NCBI RefSeq assembly: GCF_001275385.1
Contig: NZ_LGIW01000012.1
Coordinates: 124,001-188,000, forward strand
Direction: 5' to 3'
DNA length: 64,000 nucleotides
From: Exiguobacterium sp. BMC-KP
Lineage (GTDB): Bacteria > Bacillota > Bacilli > Exiguobacteriales > Exiguobacteriaceae
Positions 35,685-43,181 of this stretch are shown piece by piece (positions within the stretch are counted from its first letter, which is position 1; every line of letters begins with the position of its first letter). A program made the translations under genes and the position numbers. The notes under the pieces are model-generated. The model was not told where the DNA came from and did not search any database. It saw only the letters and a list, made by a program, of their open reading frames with translations.

Positions 35685-36136
35685 GCTTCGTTCATCCACT
35701 CACGACGGACTTCAGCAAAAGCAGTCGGTGTCTCATAGAGTTTGACGAATTCGACACGAAGTCCACGTTCGTCTGGAAGGTGTTGACCGAGTGTCTCAAA
35801 AATCCACGCCGCCATGTTTTCAGCTGTCGTATTCATGTAAGGTAACGATTCATTCAAATAGCGGTGATCGAGAAGCGGCTCAAGATGCGTTTTAAAGATT
35901 TTTTTAAGATCGCCAAAGTCGAGTGTCATACCGCGGTGATCCAGAAAACCACTAATCCCCATATCGACATGGTATGTGTGACCGTGAAGCGCACGGCATT
36001 TTCCATCGTAATCATAGAGGTGGTGCGCTGCGTCGAACGTCAGTTTTTTGACGATCATAACGCGAGATTTTGTATAGATAAGCGAGTCGCCAGTCGGGCG
36101 CTCGACCGTTTCGGGTGCTTCGTAATTGAATGTCAT
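35681..36136 (-). CDS. queD: 6-carboxytetrahydropterin synthase QueD
   Basis: A 151-aa tunnelling-fold enzyme acting after GTP cyclohydrolase. Zinc ligands His38 (AAHHL), His51 and His53 (LHGHTYHV) and catalytic Cys47 are present. An N-terminal extension of about 25 residues precedes the usual start near VMIVKKLTF. Coupled to queC (4-nt overlap) and queE (4-nt overlap). GGAGG precedes the ATG by 10 nt. Confidence 0.95.
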   Translation of the reverse strand: MTFNYEAPETVERPTGDSLIYTKSRVMIVKKLTFDAAHHLYDYDGKCRALHGHTYHVDMGISGFLDHRGMTLDFGDLKKIFKTHLEPLLDHRYLNESLPYMNTTAENMAAWIFETLGQHLPDERGLRVEFVKLYETPTAFAEVRREWMNEA

Positions 36137-36789
36137 GTGTGTTGAACCTCCTTGATGTATGCATCTAATCCATTTTTACGTAATTCACAGGCTGGGCATT
36201 CACCGCAACCATCTCCAATGACGCCGTTGTAACACGTCAATGTCCGATTCCGAACGAAATCAAACGCACCGAGTGAGTCAGCAAGCGCCCATGTTTCCTT
36301 TTTGTCGAGCCACATGAGTGGCGTGTGAAGTACGAATGGATAGTCCATCGCAAGGTTCAATGTCACGTTCAGTGACTTGATGAAGGCATCACGGCAGTCG
36401 GGATAACCGGAAAAGTCCGTTTCACATACGCCAGTAACGATGTGACGAATCCCACGTCCTTTAGCAAGGACGGCTGCGAACGAAAGAAACAGGTGGTTCC
36501 GTCCATCTACAAAAGTAGAAGGGAGACCATCTTCGTTCGTCGTGATGGTTTGGCTGTGGTCAGTCAAGGCGTTACTCGTTAGTTGACTGAGAAGAGAGAG
36601 ATCAAGCTCATGGTGTTTGACACCGAGCTCTGAGGCGATGTCGCGTGCGACTTCGAGTTCTTGTGCATGACGTTGTCCGTAATTAAACGTCACGACTTCG
36701 ACTTCTTCGTACTGTTTCAATGCTTGAAACAGACAAGTCGTTGAGTCTTGGCCGCCACTAAAGACGACAAGAGCACGTTCTTTTTTCAT
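36133..36789 (-). CDS. queC: 7-cyano-7-deazaguanine synthase QueC
   Basis: A 218-aa ATP-dependent PP-loop enzyme making preQ0. SGGQDS at 11-16 is the ATP-pyrophosphatase loop; the zinc cysteines near the C-terminus are in [16 protein letters not shown]. It is the first gene of the operon. I start at MKKERA (36789), 8 nt after GGAAG and directly downstream of the preQ1 riboswitch; the ATG at 36804 overlaps the ribosome site. Confidence 0.95.
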   Translation of the reverse strand: MKKERALVVFSGGQDSTTCLFQALKQYEEVEVVTFNYGQRHAQELEVARDIASELGVKHHELDLSLLSQLTSNALTDHSQTITTNEDGLPSTFVDGRNHLFLSFAAVLAKGRGIRHIVTGVCETDFSGYPDCRDAFIKSLNVTLNLAMDYPFVLHTPLMWLDKKETWALADSLGAFDFVRNRTLTCYNGVIGDGCGECPACELRKNGLDAYIKEVQHT

Positions 36790-36805
36790 AATGTACACTT
36801 CCATT

Positions 36806-36840
36806 CCTAGTTTTTATAACGGAGGAGGTTACGAACTCCG
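36806..36840 (-). promoter_or_regulatory. preQ1-I riboswitch upstream of queC
   Basis: On the reverse strand P1 is CGGAG/CTCCG enclosing loop TTCGTAACCTC, followed by the A-rich tail TTATAAAAACTAGG. The loop ACC and the tail AGG can form the P2 pseudoknot, as in the short Thermoanaerobacter aptamer. The AGG lies at the queC ribosome site, so ligand binding should hide it and reduce translation. Confidence 0.88.
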
Positions 36841-36906
36841 GAGACGTAGTCTCAACTATTCACACTAGCAGAAGCCGTTCGAAAAGTCGACGTTTTCTGA
36901 AGAAGA

Positions 36907-36951
36907 CAAAAAAAGAGATGCGTATCGTCGATCTGACGATACGCATCTCTT
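36907..36951 (-). terminator. Intrinsic terminator of bshB2
   Basis: A 17-bp stem AAGAGATGCGTATCGTC and its complement, with a T-run on the reverse strand. Confidence 0.9.
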
Positions 36952-36961
36952 AAAAAGAAGA

Positions 36962-37612
36962 TTACAGCGGATAGTGATAATAACGTTCTTTGACGAGCAG
37001 GTCACGAATGTTCGAGTCTTGCGAGATGACTTTCATCAGTCCACCTGTTTGTGAAGCATGTGCTTCGAGTGCTTTAATTTTTTGATCCGTGTAGGCACTG
37101 ACATCATGAATGAATGTTCCTTCTCCGAGCTCTTCTTTTGTATTATTTGCAAAAGCGACAGCAAGGAATTCTGGGCGATCGGAAGCATCCATCATCCGAA
37201 GTGCACGAACGACGGCGCGAGCTGTCGCTTCATGATCGGGATGGACCGCGTAACCCGGATAGAATGAAATTAAACGAGTCGGTCGTGTCTGTTGAATCAA
37301 GGCAAGGATCCGGTCAGCAAGCGCCGCTTCATCCTCGAATTCAACCGTTTTATCGCGAAGTCCCCACATTTGGAGATCCGAGATTTTCATTTTTTCAGCA
37401 GCATCGATCAACTCACGCTTCCGGATCGTCGCGAGCTGTTCCCGGTTCGTAAAGACAGGACGTCCCATGTTGCGTCCCATCTCACCAAGCGTTAAACAAG
37501 CATACGTGACAGGACCGCGATTTTCTGCGTGTTCGATGATCGTTCCGGCAGAACTGAATGCTTCGTCATCCGGGTGAGGGAAGACGACAAGTAAATGATC
37601 TTCGTGTGTCAT
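36962..37612 (-). CDS. bshB2: Bacillithiol deacetylase BshB2 (PIG-L family)
   Basis: A 216-aa zinc-dependent deacetylase of the LmbE/PIG-L family. The metal motif HPDDEAF is at 13-19, and HPDHEATARAVVRAL is in the second half. In Bacillus it removes acetyl from GlcNAc-malate in bacillithiol synthesis or trims bacillithiol conjugates. Pairing with a yojF homologue immediately upstream (4-nt overlap) is the same arrangement as Bacillus yojF-yojG, which supports the assignment. Confidence 0.88.
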   Translation of the reverse strand: MTHEDHLLVVFPHPDDEAFSSAGTIIEHAENRGPVTYACLTLGEMGRNMGRPVFTNREQLATIRKRELIDAAEKMKISDLQMWGLRDKTVEFEDEAALADRILALIQQTRPTRLISFYPGYAVHPDHEATARAVVRALRMMDASDRPEFLAVAFANNTKEELGEGTFIHDVSAYTDQKIKALEAHASQTGGLMKVISQDSNIRDLLVKERYYHYPL

Positions 37613-37977
37613 GCGTCTACCTCCTCTGCACCTAGAGCGAATGGAGTCGGGCTGAGTTCAAAAGCAATTGCAAGGCGTCCTTCGACATCATGTCCCGCGA
37701 TCAACAATTGATCACCAGCGAATTCGAAGTCGGTCAAGCCTTCTCCATATAACCAACCATGTGCTAGCTTAAGACCAATCCGGTAAGGTCCGTTTCCTGT
37801 GATCAAACCGCGTTCGTAAGTGATTTCCGCGTTACGGAAAAACATACCTGCACTATGGAATGTTGGATCTTGGTGCGTGGCGTATGCCCCGTTCGTCGTT
37901 TCGACATGTACATATAACGGTGTATTCGCATGCGCGTCGATATAGCGTTGAATCTCTTGTAAATCAATGGCTTGCAT
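37609..37977 (-). CDS. yojF: YojF-family (DUF1806) protein
   Basis: A 122-aa soluble beta-rich protein of the DUF1806 family: start MQAIDLQEIQRYID, central GMFFRNAEITYERG, and GLKLAHGWLYGEGL. The biochemical role is unknown, but it is consistently linked to the BshB2 deacetylase, as here with a 4-nt overlap. AGGAGAGGAGAA precedes the start. Confidence 0.82.
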   Translation of the reverse strand: MQAIDLQEIQRYIDAHANTPLYVHVETTNGAYATHQDPTFHSAGMFFRNAEITYERGLITGNGPYRIGLKLAHGWLYGEGLTDFEFAGDQLLIAGHDVEGRLAIAFELSPTPFALGAEEVDA

Positions 37978-38000
37978 AAATTATTCTCCTCTCCTATACA

Positions 38001-38031
38001 GAAAGAAGCCCGCGGATATCGCGGACTTCTT
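38001..38031 (-). terminator. Hairpin terminator after pdxK
   Basis: AAGAAGTCCGCG pairs with CGCGGGCTTCTT; the T-run on the reverse strand is short. Confidence 0.6.
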
Positions 38032-38038
38032 GAGCGGA

Positions 38039-38854
38039 TCAAGACTGGACTGTACGATGTGCAGCGTGATCAGTTGGTCCAACGTATTCATTCAAACGGA
38101 ATGAATGACGAATCGCAGAAGTGATGAAAGATTTTGCTGTACGGACAGCAGCTTCTACCGATGCACCTTTTGCGAGTTCGGCCGTGATTGCTGCAGAGTA
38201 CGTGCAGCCAGCACCGTGCGTGTACGGTGTCTCGATTCGCTCGTCCTCAATCAGGATAAACTCTTTTCCGTCATAAAGCACGTCAACTGCTTGTGGATGG
38301 TCAATCTTACTGCCACCTTTGACAAGAACGTATTGCGCACCTTTTTCGTGAATCCGCGCTGCTGCGAGTTTCATCTCGTCAATCGTTGACGGCGTTTTGC
38401 CGAGACCAGACAATTGTCCTGCTTCGAAGACGTTCGGTGTAACGACAGTCGCAAGCGGTGTCAAAACATCACGAAGCGCATTCGCTGTATCAGGGTTCAA
38501 CACCTCGTCTTCGCCTTTACAGACCATGACAGGATCAATCACGACGTTTTGGACGCCAGAAGATTTAATTTTTTCGGCAACAGCTTCAATGATTTCGACA
38601 GTCGGGAGCATTCCCGTTTTCATCGCATCAACACCAATACCTCCAAGGACCGTGTGGATTTGTGTCCGGACGAGTTCTGTGTCGATTGGGTAAACCGCAT
38701 GGTGCCAAGAGTGATCAGGGTCTTGTGCGACGATGACCGTCAAGGCATTCATTCCATAGACACCAAGTTCTTGGAATGTTTTCAAATCAGCTTGAATACC
38801 AGCTCCACCACTCGTATCGGAACCAGCAATCGTTAAGGCTTTACGTTTTGTCAT
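38039..38854 (-). CDS. pdxK: Pyridoxine/pyridoxal/pyridoxamine kinase PdxK (ThiD-like)
   Basis: A 271-aa ribokinase-fold kinase: N-terminal LTIAGSDTSGGAGIQADLKT and catalytic THGAGCTYSAA. The Cys in GAGCT marks the Bacillus ThiD-like pyridoxal kinases rather than HMP-phosphate kinases. It makes PLP precursors from B6 vitamers; HMP kinase activity is possible. No TPP riboswitch is visible upstream and no thiamine genes are adjacent, which also favours PdxK. TAGGAGG precedes the ATG. Confidence 0.88.
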   Translation of the reverse strand: MTKRKALTIAGSDTSGGAGIQADLKTFQELGVYGMNALTVIVAQDPDHSWHHAVYPIDTELVRTQIHTVLGGIGVDAMKTGMLPTVEIIEAVAEKIKSSGVQNVVIDPVMVCKGEDEVLNPDTANALRDVLTPLATVVTPNVFEAGQLSGLGKTPSTIDEMKLAAARIHEKGAQYVLVKGGSKIDHPQAVDVLYDGKEFILIEDERIETPYTHGAGCTYSAAITAELAKGASVEAAVRTAKSFITSAIRHSFRLNEYVGPTDHAAHRTVQS

Positions 38855-38948
38855 GGGGCATTCCTCCTAAAGAAATAGACAATCCTTCTTGCTCTTCATC
38901 ATAGCGAATTATGGGAAAAACAACAACTGTCGACGCTTTTAATATGCA

Positions 38949-38978
38949 CAAAACCCCACCTGTTTTGACTAGGTGGGG
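38949..38978 (-). terminator. Intrinsic terminator of pit operon
   Basis: CCCCACCT pairs with AGGTGGGG, followed on the reverse strand by TTTTG. Confidence 0.85.
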
Positions 38979-38985
38979 CAAGTCT

Positions 38986-39990
38986 TTATTTAATGAATAA
39001 GAAGTCGAGAATGTAGTAAATCATAGCAGCTAAAGCCATTGAAATCGGCAATGTGATGACCCACGTAATGAGCATACGTTGGGCAGTTCCCCATTTGACA
39101 CCTTTCTTACGGTGTGATGTACCTACACCCAAGATGGCAGAAGAGATGACGTGTGTCGTCGAAACCGGAAGATGAATCGCTGTTGCCCCAAAGATGATCG
39201 CTGCTGATGTTAAGTCAGCTGCGACACCATTGACTGGACGAATTTTCATGATTTGACCACCGACAGTTTTAATGATGCGCCATCCGCCGACAGATGTTCC
39301 GAGACCCATTGCAATCGCACAAGAGAGTTTAACCCAAGTAGCAACTTCGTGATCTGTTTGGAAACCAGACGAAATCAAGGCGAGTGTAATGATCCCCATC
39401 GCTTTTTGTGCGTCGTTCGTACCGTGTGTATACGACTGCAAAGCAGCAGTTGCAATTTGAACATGACGGAAGCGACGATTCGTCTTCGCCAAGTTCCCTT
39501 TTTTAAAGATGACCTTAAAGATTGCATAGACGATGAAACCAAGTGTGAATGCAAGAACTGGTGAAATGAGCAAGGCTTGAACGATTTTCAAGAAGCCTTT
39601 TGCTTCGATTCCACCGAACCCGACAGATGCCACAGCGGCACCGGCAATTGAACCGATCAGTGTATGCGACGAACTTGACGGAATACCGAAGTACCAAGTC
39701 AAAAGGTTCCAGGCAATCGCTGAAAGTAAGGCAGCGATGACGACATAGCTCCCATGTTCAAGCGTTGACGGGTCAACGATATCACCGGAAATCGTTTTTG
39801 CGACTCCAGTGAACGTGATCGCACCTAGGAAGTTCATCGATGCTGCCAAAACGATGGCATGACGTGGTTTCAAAGCACGAGTCGATACAGCAGTTGCGAT
39901 TGAGTTCGCCGTATCGTGGAAACCGTTGATGAAGTCAAAGCTAAGTGCGAGAATCACGATTATGGCGGTGATAATAAACAGGCTATCCAT
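38986..39990 (-). CDS. pit: PiT-family inorganic phosphate transporter
   Basis: A 334-aa membrane protein with about ten helices. It has the two inverted PiT signatures: FINGFHDTANSIATAVSTR at the N-terminus and YTHGTNDAQKAMGI in the middle. It imports phosphate with protons or sodium at low affinity. It lies 16 nt after the DUF47 gene and is co-transcribed with it, a standard arrangement in which the DUF47 protein modulates the transporter. Confidence 0.93.
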   Translation of the reverse strand: MDSLFIITAIIVILALSFDFINGFHDTANSIATAVSTRALKPRHAIVLAASMNFLGAITFTGVAKTISGDIVDPSTLEHGSYVVIAALLSAIAWNLLTWYFGIPSSSSHTLIGSIAGAAVASVGFGGIEAKGFLKIVQALLISPVLAFTLGFIVYAIFKVIFKKGNLAKTNRRFRHVQIATAALQSYTHGTNDAQKAMGIITLALISSGFQTDHEVATWVKLSCAIAMGLGTSVGGWRIIKTVGGQIMKIRPVNGVAADLTSAAIIFGATAIHLPVSTTHVISSAILGVGTSHRKKGVKWGTAQRMLITWVITLPISMALAAMIYYILDFLFIK

Positions 39991-40006
39991 CTCGTTAGCT
40001 CCTCAC

Positions 40007-40624
40007 TTAAGCGTTTTTCATGATGATCGTTTCAATGACGTTAGCTGCATCTTGGCAGTAGTCCGCGATTGATTCGAGCGATTCATAAATTTCTTTGTAT
40101 TGAATGATTTTGATTGGATCTGTTTCTGTTGCGAACAATGCTTTGATTGATTTACGACGTAAGTTATCACAAATCGTTTCTTGTTCTTTGATTTTAATGA
40201 CGTGTTCACGCATCGGTTGCAATTTACGGGCAACAAGAAGATCCATCGCCATTGCGAGTTCTGAGACAGCGATGTTGATTTCATCGACGAATTTGATCAT
40301 GTGTTCGTCTGCTTGAACGATATTGTAGATTTCAAAAATAGCTGAACATTCTTCAAATCCGTCTAAGACGTCATCGAGTGCGTTAGCAAGCGCGAGTAAG
40401 TCTTCACGGTCGATCGGTGTGATGAACGCATTGTTCAAGTCGATGATCAACTGGTGCATCAAGTCGTCTCCAGCTGTTTCGAAGTCTTTTACTTTATGGG
40501 CAAATTCTTTTACATCCGCGATGCCGTTGATTTTAAAGTCAACGAAGAATTGCGAAGTCGTTTTTAAGTGTCCTGCGATTTCTGATAATTTCACTGCAAA
40601 TGGATCTTGTTTTTTACTAAACAT
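40007..40624 (-). CDS. DUF47 PhoU-like partner of Pit
   Basis: A 205-aa all-helical protein resembling PhoU: repeated acidic motifs such as FETAGDDLMHQLI, EDLLALANALDDVLDG and KEIYESLESIADYCQDAAN, which coordinate metal clusters in this family. DUF47 proteins are cytosolic regulators of the adjacent PiT transporter. I start at 40624, 8 nt after GGAGG; the longer ORF to 40672 lacks a ribosome site. A perfect palindrome overlies its promoter. Confidence 0.9.
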   Translation of the reverse strand: MFSKKQDPFAVKLSEIAGHLKTTSQFFVDFKINGIADVKEFAHKVKDFETAGDDLMHQLIIDLNNAFITPIDREDLLALANALDDVLDGFEECSAIFEIYNIVQADEHMIKFVDEINIAVSELAMAMDLLVARKLQPMREHVIKIKEQETICDNLRRKSIKALFATETDPIKIIQYKEIYESLESIADYCQDAANVIETIIMKNA

Positions 40625-40656
40625 TTCTTCTGCCTCCATATTAAGAACAAGAATAG

Positions 40657-40677
40657 AATATAGTGAAGTCACTTCAC
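40657..40677 (-). promoter_or_regulatory. Perfect palindrome in pit operon promoter
   Basis: GTGAAGTCACTTCAC (40663-40677) is a perfect 15-bp palindrome adjoining a reverse-strand -10 TATATT (40657-40662), so a dimeric repressor could occlude the promoter. It does not resemble a PhoP box. Confidence 0.55.
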
Positions 40678-40967
40678 GAGTTCGATTGTAGCAGACGATA
40701 TTGTAAAAGAATACATTTATGAAGCGTCTTTACGAAATCTTAATAAATCTTAATGTGAAGAGGATTGTAGATTTAATAAATTGTCTGACAATAGACGTTG
40801 TATTATGTACTCTGTTGAAATTGGTTGTATTGTATTGTAATTGCAAGAGATTGTCTTGTGATTGTAAGAGTAGAATCGCATGAGAAGTGGGAAAAGAGGA
40901 TATAGCGCACGAAAATCGAATGGTATGATTAAGTCTGCGTAAGTAGGTAAAAGAGGAGGTTTTTATT
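40678..40967. other. Long intergenic region with ATTGTA and 10-bp repeats
   Basis: The 343-nt gap between the DUF47 and CbpA-like genes holds a perfect tandem of AAATCTTAAT (40735-40754) and seven or more ATTGTA/TTGTA words, dense at 40821-40875 (GTATTGTATTGTAATTG and GATTGTAAG). I see no reading frame and no RNA family. AGAGGAGG near 40950 is the ribosome site of the next gene. Confidence 0.5.
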
Positions 40968-41606
40968 ATGCTCGTTCAAAGTTTATGTATCCCAAAGCAT
41001 CAATGTGTCACGATTTCTGAAACCGCAACGATCCGCGAAGCACTCGACACGCTTGAAAAGACCGGATATCGTTGTGTTCCTGTTCTTGATCAAACAGGCC
41101 AAGACTTCAAGGGGAACATCTATAAAATGCATATCTATCGGCATGGGATGAATGGTGGCAGTTTAGACGATAACGTCATGTCGCTGATTAAGAATACATC
41201 CAAATATATCTATACAGGAAGTAATTTCTTTGAAGTCTTTTTCTCGATCAAAGAATTACCGTATATTGCGGTCTTAAATGATGATGGTCATTTCTTCGGT
41301 ATCTTACCGCATGGAAAGATGCTCGGAATGCTTGAAGAAGCGTGGAATCGTGATTCTGGAAGTTACGTTCTGACAGTAGCATTAAGTGAACAAAAAGGGG
41401 CACTCGAGAAGATTTCGAAGATCGTCAACAAGTATTCAACAGTTGCGAGTCTCATGACGCTTGATGCAAAAAGTAGTGTCATGCGTCGGGTATTGATTAC
41501 GTTACCGACGGATTGTGACGAAAAGACGAAGAAGAAAATCGTCAAGAAGCTCGACGAAAAGGGACTTCGTGTCGTCGCTGTCGAAGATTTAGCCGTTCGT
41601 GTATAA
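40968..41606 (+). CDS. CBS-domain protein, CbpA-like (c-di-AMP binding candidate)
   Basis: A 212-aa soluble protein: two CBS motifs (about 1-60 and 75-130), then an ACT-like regulatory domain (about 140-210; VLTVALSEQKGALEKISKIVNKY). This CBS-CBS-ACT layout resembles Listeria CbpA, a c-di-AMP-binding protein; the ligand is inferred from that. It lies alone between the pit operon and proC. The c-di-AMP-responsive potassium channel type KtrB is encoded at 60331. Confidence 0.75.
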   Translation: MLVQSLCIPKHQCVTISETATIREALDTLEKTGYRCVPVLDQTGQDFKGNIYKMHIYRHGMNGGSLDDNVMSLIKNTSKYIYTGSNFFEVFFSIKELPYIAVLNDDGHFFGILPHGKMLGMLEEAWNRDSGSYVLTVALSEQKGALEKISKIVNKYSTVASLMTLDAKSSVMRRVLITLPTDCDEKTKKKIVKKLDEKGLRVVAVEDLAVRV

Positions 41607-41617
41607 TGGACCCGCAC

Positions 41618-41645
41618 AAGACCAGTTCATGACTGGTCTTTTTTT
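41618..41645 (+). terminator. Intrinsic terminator of CBS gene
   Basis: AAGACCAGT/ACTGGTCTT with a 5-nt loop, then seven T. Confidence 0.9.
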
Positions 41646-41666
41646 GAGGGAAAGGAAGGATAGACG

Positions 41667-42437
41667 ATGAAATTATTAGTAGTAGGAGCTGGCGCAATGA
41701 GTGAGGCGCTCGTTCAAGGATGGGTCGCTTCTGGATTTGCCCGAGAAGATATTACGATGACGAATCGAAGTGGTGGAACACGCCTGACGGAAGTAGCAGC
41801 ACGACACGGTGTTCAGACGGTCGAACAGGAAGACGTCACTTTGTACGATATCGTCATGCTTGGTATGCAACCAGGCGGCGTTCTCGACTACGTAGCAAGT
41901 CAACAATGGACGAACCAGACGATTGTTTCGATTGCAGCACATATCACACCGAATGAAATCGAACAGTTGGCAAAATGTCCGACAGTCGCTGCCATGCCGA
42001 ATACACCGGTTTCGCATTGCCTAGGAATGACTGGACTATGGTTCGGCTCACGTGTGAACGAAGAGAACCGAAGTGTAGTCGAGGCATTATTTGAACGGGT
42101 CGGAGAGATTGCAGAGGCAAATGAAGCAACGATGCCAGCGTTCATGGCGGCGGCTGGATGTAGTCCTGCTTTCTTCTATGAAATCGTAGCTGGCATGGTA
42201 CCTGTTTTAACGGATGCTGGTTTTGACTCAGGAAATGCACGTCGGATTGTTGCTCAAGCGATGAAAGGTTCGGCTGAAATTCTTATGCGATCCGAAGCGA
42301 GTACGGATCGTCTCATTGCAGATGTTGCGGCACCTGGTGGACCGACGGATCGTGGGGTACAAGTACTACGGGAGCGTCATCTATTCGAAACGATGCAAGC
42401 GGCGTTACGAGAAAGTGCACGAGAAGCAGACGAATAA
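41667..42437 (+). CDS. proC: Pyrroline-5-carboxylate reductase (ProC)
   Basis: A 256-aa NAD(P)H-dependent reductase for the last step of proline synthesis. An N-terminal Rossmann fold begins KLLVVGAGAMSEAL, CPTVAAMPNTP forms the central loop, and the C-terminal dimerisation domain has the signature GSAEILM ... VAAPGGPTDRGVQVL. The second glycine position after GAGAM is Ser rather than Gly, a minor deviation. Start supported by GGAAAGGAAGG. Confidence 0.9.
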   Translation: MKLLVVGAGAMSEALVQGWVASGFAREDITMTNRSGGTRLTEVAARHGVQTVEQEDVTLYDIVMLGMQPGGVLDYVASQQWTNQTIVSIAAHITPNEIEQLAKCPTVAAMPNTPVSHCLGMTGLWFGSRVNEENRSVVEALFERVGEIAEANEATMPAFMAAAGCSPAFFYEIVAGMVPVLTDAGFDSGNARRIVAQAMKGSAEILMRSEASTDRLIADVAAPGGPTDRGVQVLRERHLFETMQAALRESAREADE

Positions 42438-42445
42438 TCTACTTA

Positions 42446-42485
42446 AAAACGCTTACGTACAATGAGAGACGTAAGCGTTTTTTTT
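42446..42485 (+). terminator. Intrinsic terminator of proC
   Basis: AAACGCTTACGT/ACGTAAGCGTTT with a 10-nt loop, then T-run. Confidence 0.9.
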
Positions 42486-42494
42486 GTTCACGAA

Positions 42495-42510
42495 AGTTTC
42501 ACGTGAAACA
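42495..42510. promoter_or_regulatory. parS-like palindrome (ParB/Spo0J site)
   Basis: AGTTTCACGTGAAACA matches the parS consensus TGTTNCACGTGAAACA at 15 of 16 positions, including a perfect 14-bp palindrome core. It lies in an intergenic gap, just before the tetR promoter -35. Confidence 0.7.
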
Positions 42511-42522
42511 TAAGCAAAGCGA

Positions 42523-42575
42523 TTGCATCTCGAAATGAGAATCCGTACACTGTAAAAAGAAACCGTCCAGACGGT
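42523..42575 (+). promoter_or_regulatory. tetR-swrC promoter with TetR-type operator
   Basis: TTGCAT (42523-42528), 17 nt, TACACT (42546-42551). A perfect palindrome ACCGTC-CA-GACGGT (42562-42575) covers the expected start site, and outer ACTGT/ACAGT arms extend it. This is typical of autoregulating TetR/AcrR repressors of efflux genes. Confidence 0.7.
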
Positions 42576-42609
42576 ACAGTAAAAAACAAATAAGAAAAGG
42601 GGGAGACTT

Positions 42610-43167
42610 TTGGCTAGTGCAAAAGCACAAGAGACACGTCGCCGGATTCTCGAAGCAACGACGGCGATCATATTACATCAAGGCTTTACGCAACTAACGC
42701 TCGATGAAGTCGCGAAACAATCGAATGTCTCTAAGGGTGGATTGTTGTATCACTTTGCTTCGAAAGAAGCGCTGCTGATGGGAGTCATCGAAGCGCAAGA
42801 AGCACGTCAATTCGAACTGTATGAACAGCATCAGTTGACGATGGGACCAATGGAAGCGTTCGTGACGCTGCAAATCCAGCAACAAGAAGAGTTCCATCTC
42901 GATATGGATGCGCTTCTTTACTTATTGTCCTTGTTAAAAGATCACGCGACGTTCGTCGAGGAGCGAAAGCGACAAGTTGAGCATTTTTTCCGCCAACTGA
43001 CAGAACAGATGGATCCGGTTGAAGTGTTATCGATTCGCTTTACATTAGACGGTTTGAAACTGTCAGAGCATTTTCAGTTTGGTGCACCGTCACCGAGTGT
43101 CCGACAACGATTGATTCAGCAATTAATAGAACGTGCACGACAATTAGATAAACAAATTGAAGAGTGA
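42610..43167 (+). CDS. TetR/AcrR-family repressor of RND pump
   Basis: A 185-aa regulator. The N-terminal helix-turn-helix contains TLDEVAKQSNVSKGGLLYHFASKEALL (about 35-60); the C-terminal helices form the ligand pocket. TTG start at 42610 after AAAGGGGGAGA. The stop lies 14 nt before the RND pump gene, so the two form an operon behind an operator the protein probably binds itself. An inducer would be a hydrophobic toxicant or surfactin-like molecule, by analogy. Confidence 0.9.
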   Translation: MASAKAQETRRRILEATTAIILHQGFTQLTLDEVAKQSNVSKGGLLYHFASKEALLMGVIEAQEARQFELYEQHQLTMGPMEAFVTLQIQQQEEFHLDMDALLYLLSLLKDHATFVEERKRQVEHFFRQLTEQMDPVEVLSIRFTLDGLKLSEHFQFGAPSPSVRQRLIQQLIERARQLDKQIEE

Positions 43168-43181
43168 GGGAGAACCATACG

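Noticed and set aside
36840-36853. GAGAC/GTCTC inverted repeat next to the preQ1 aptamer
   Set aside because: Short, and not part of the known aptamer; treated as leader sequence without assigned role.
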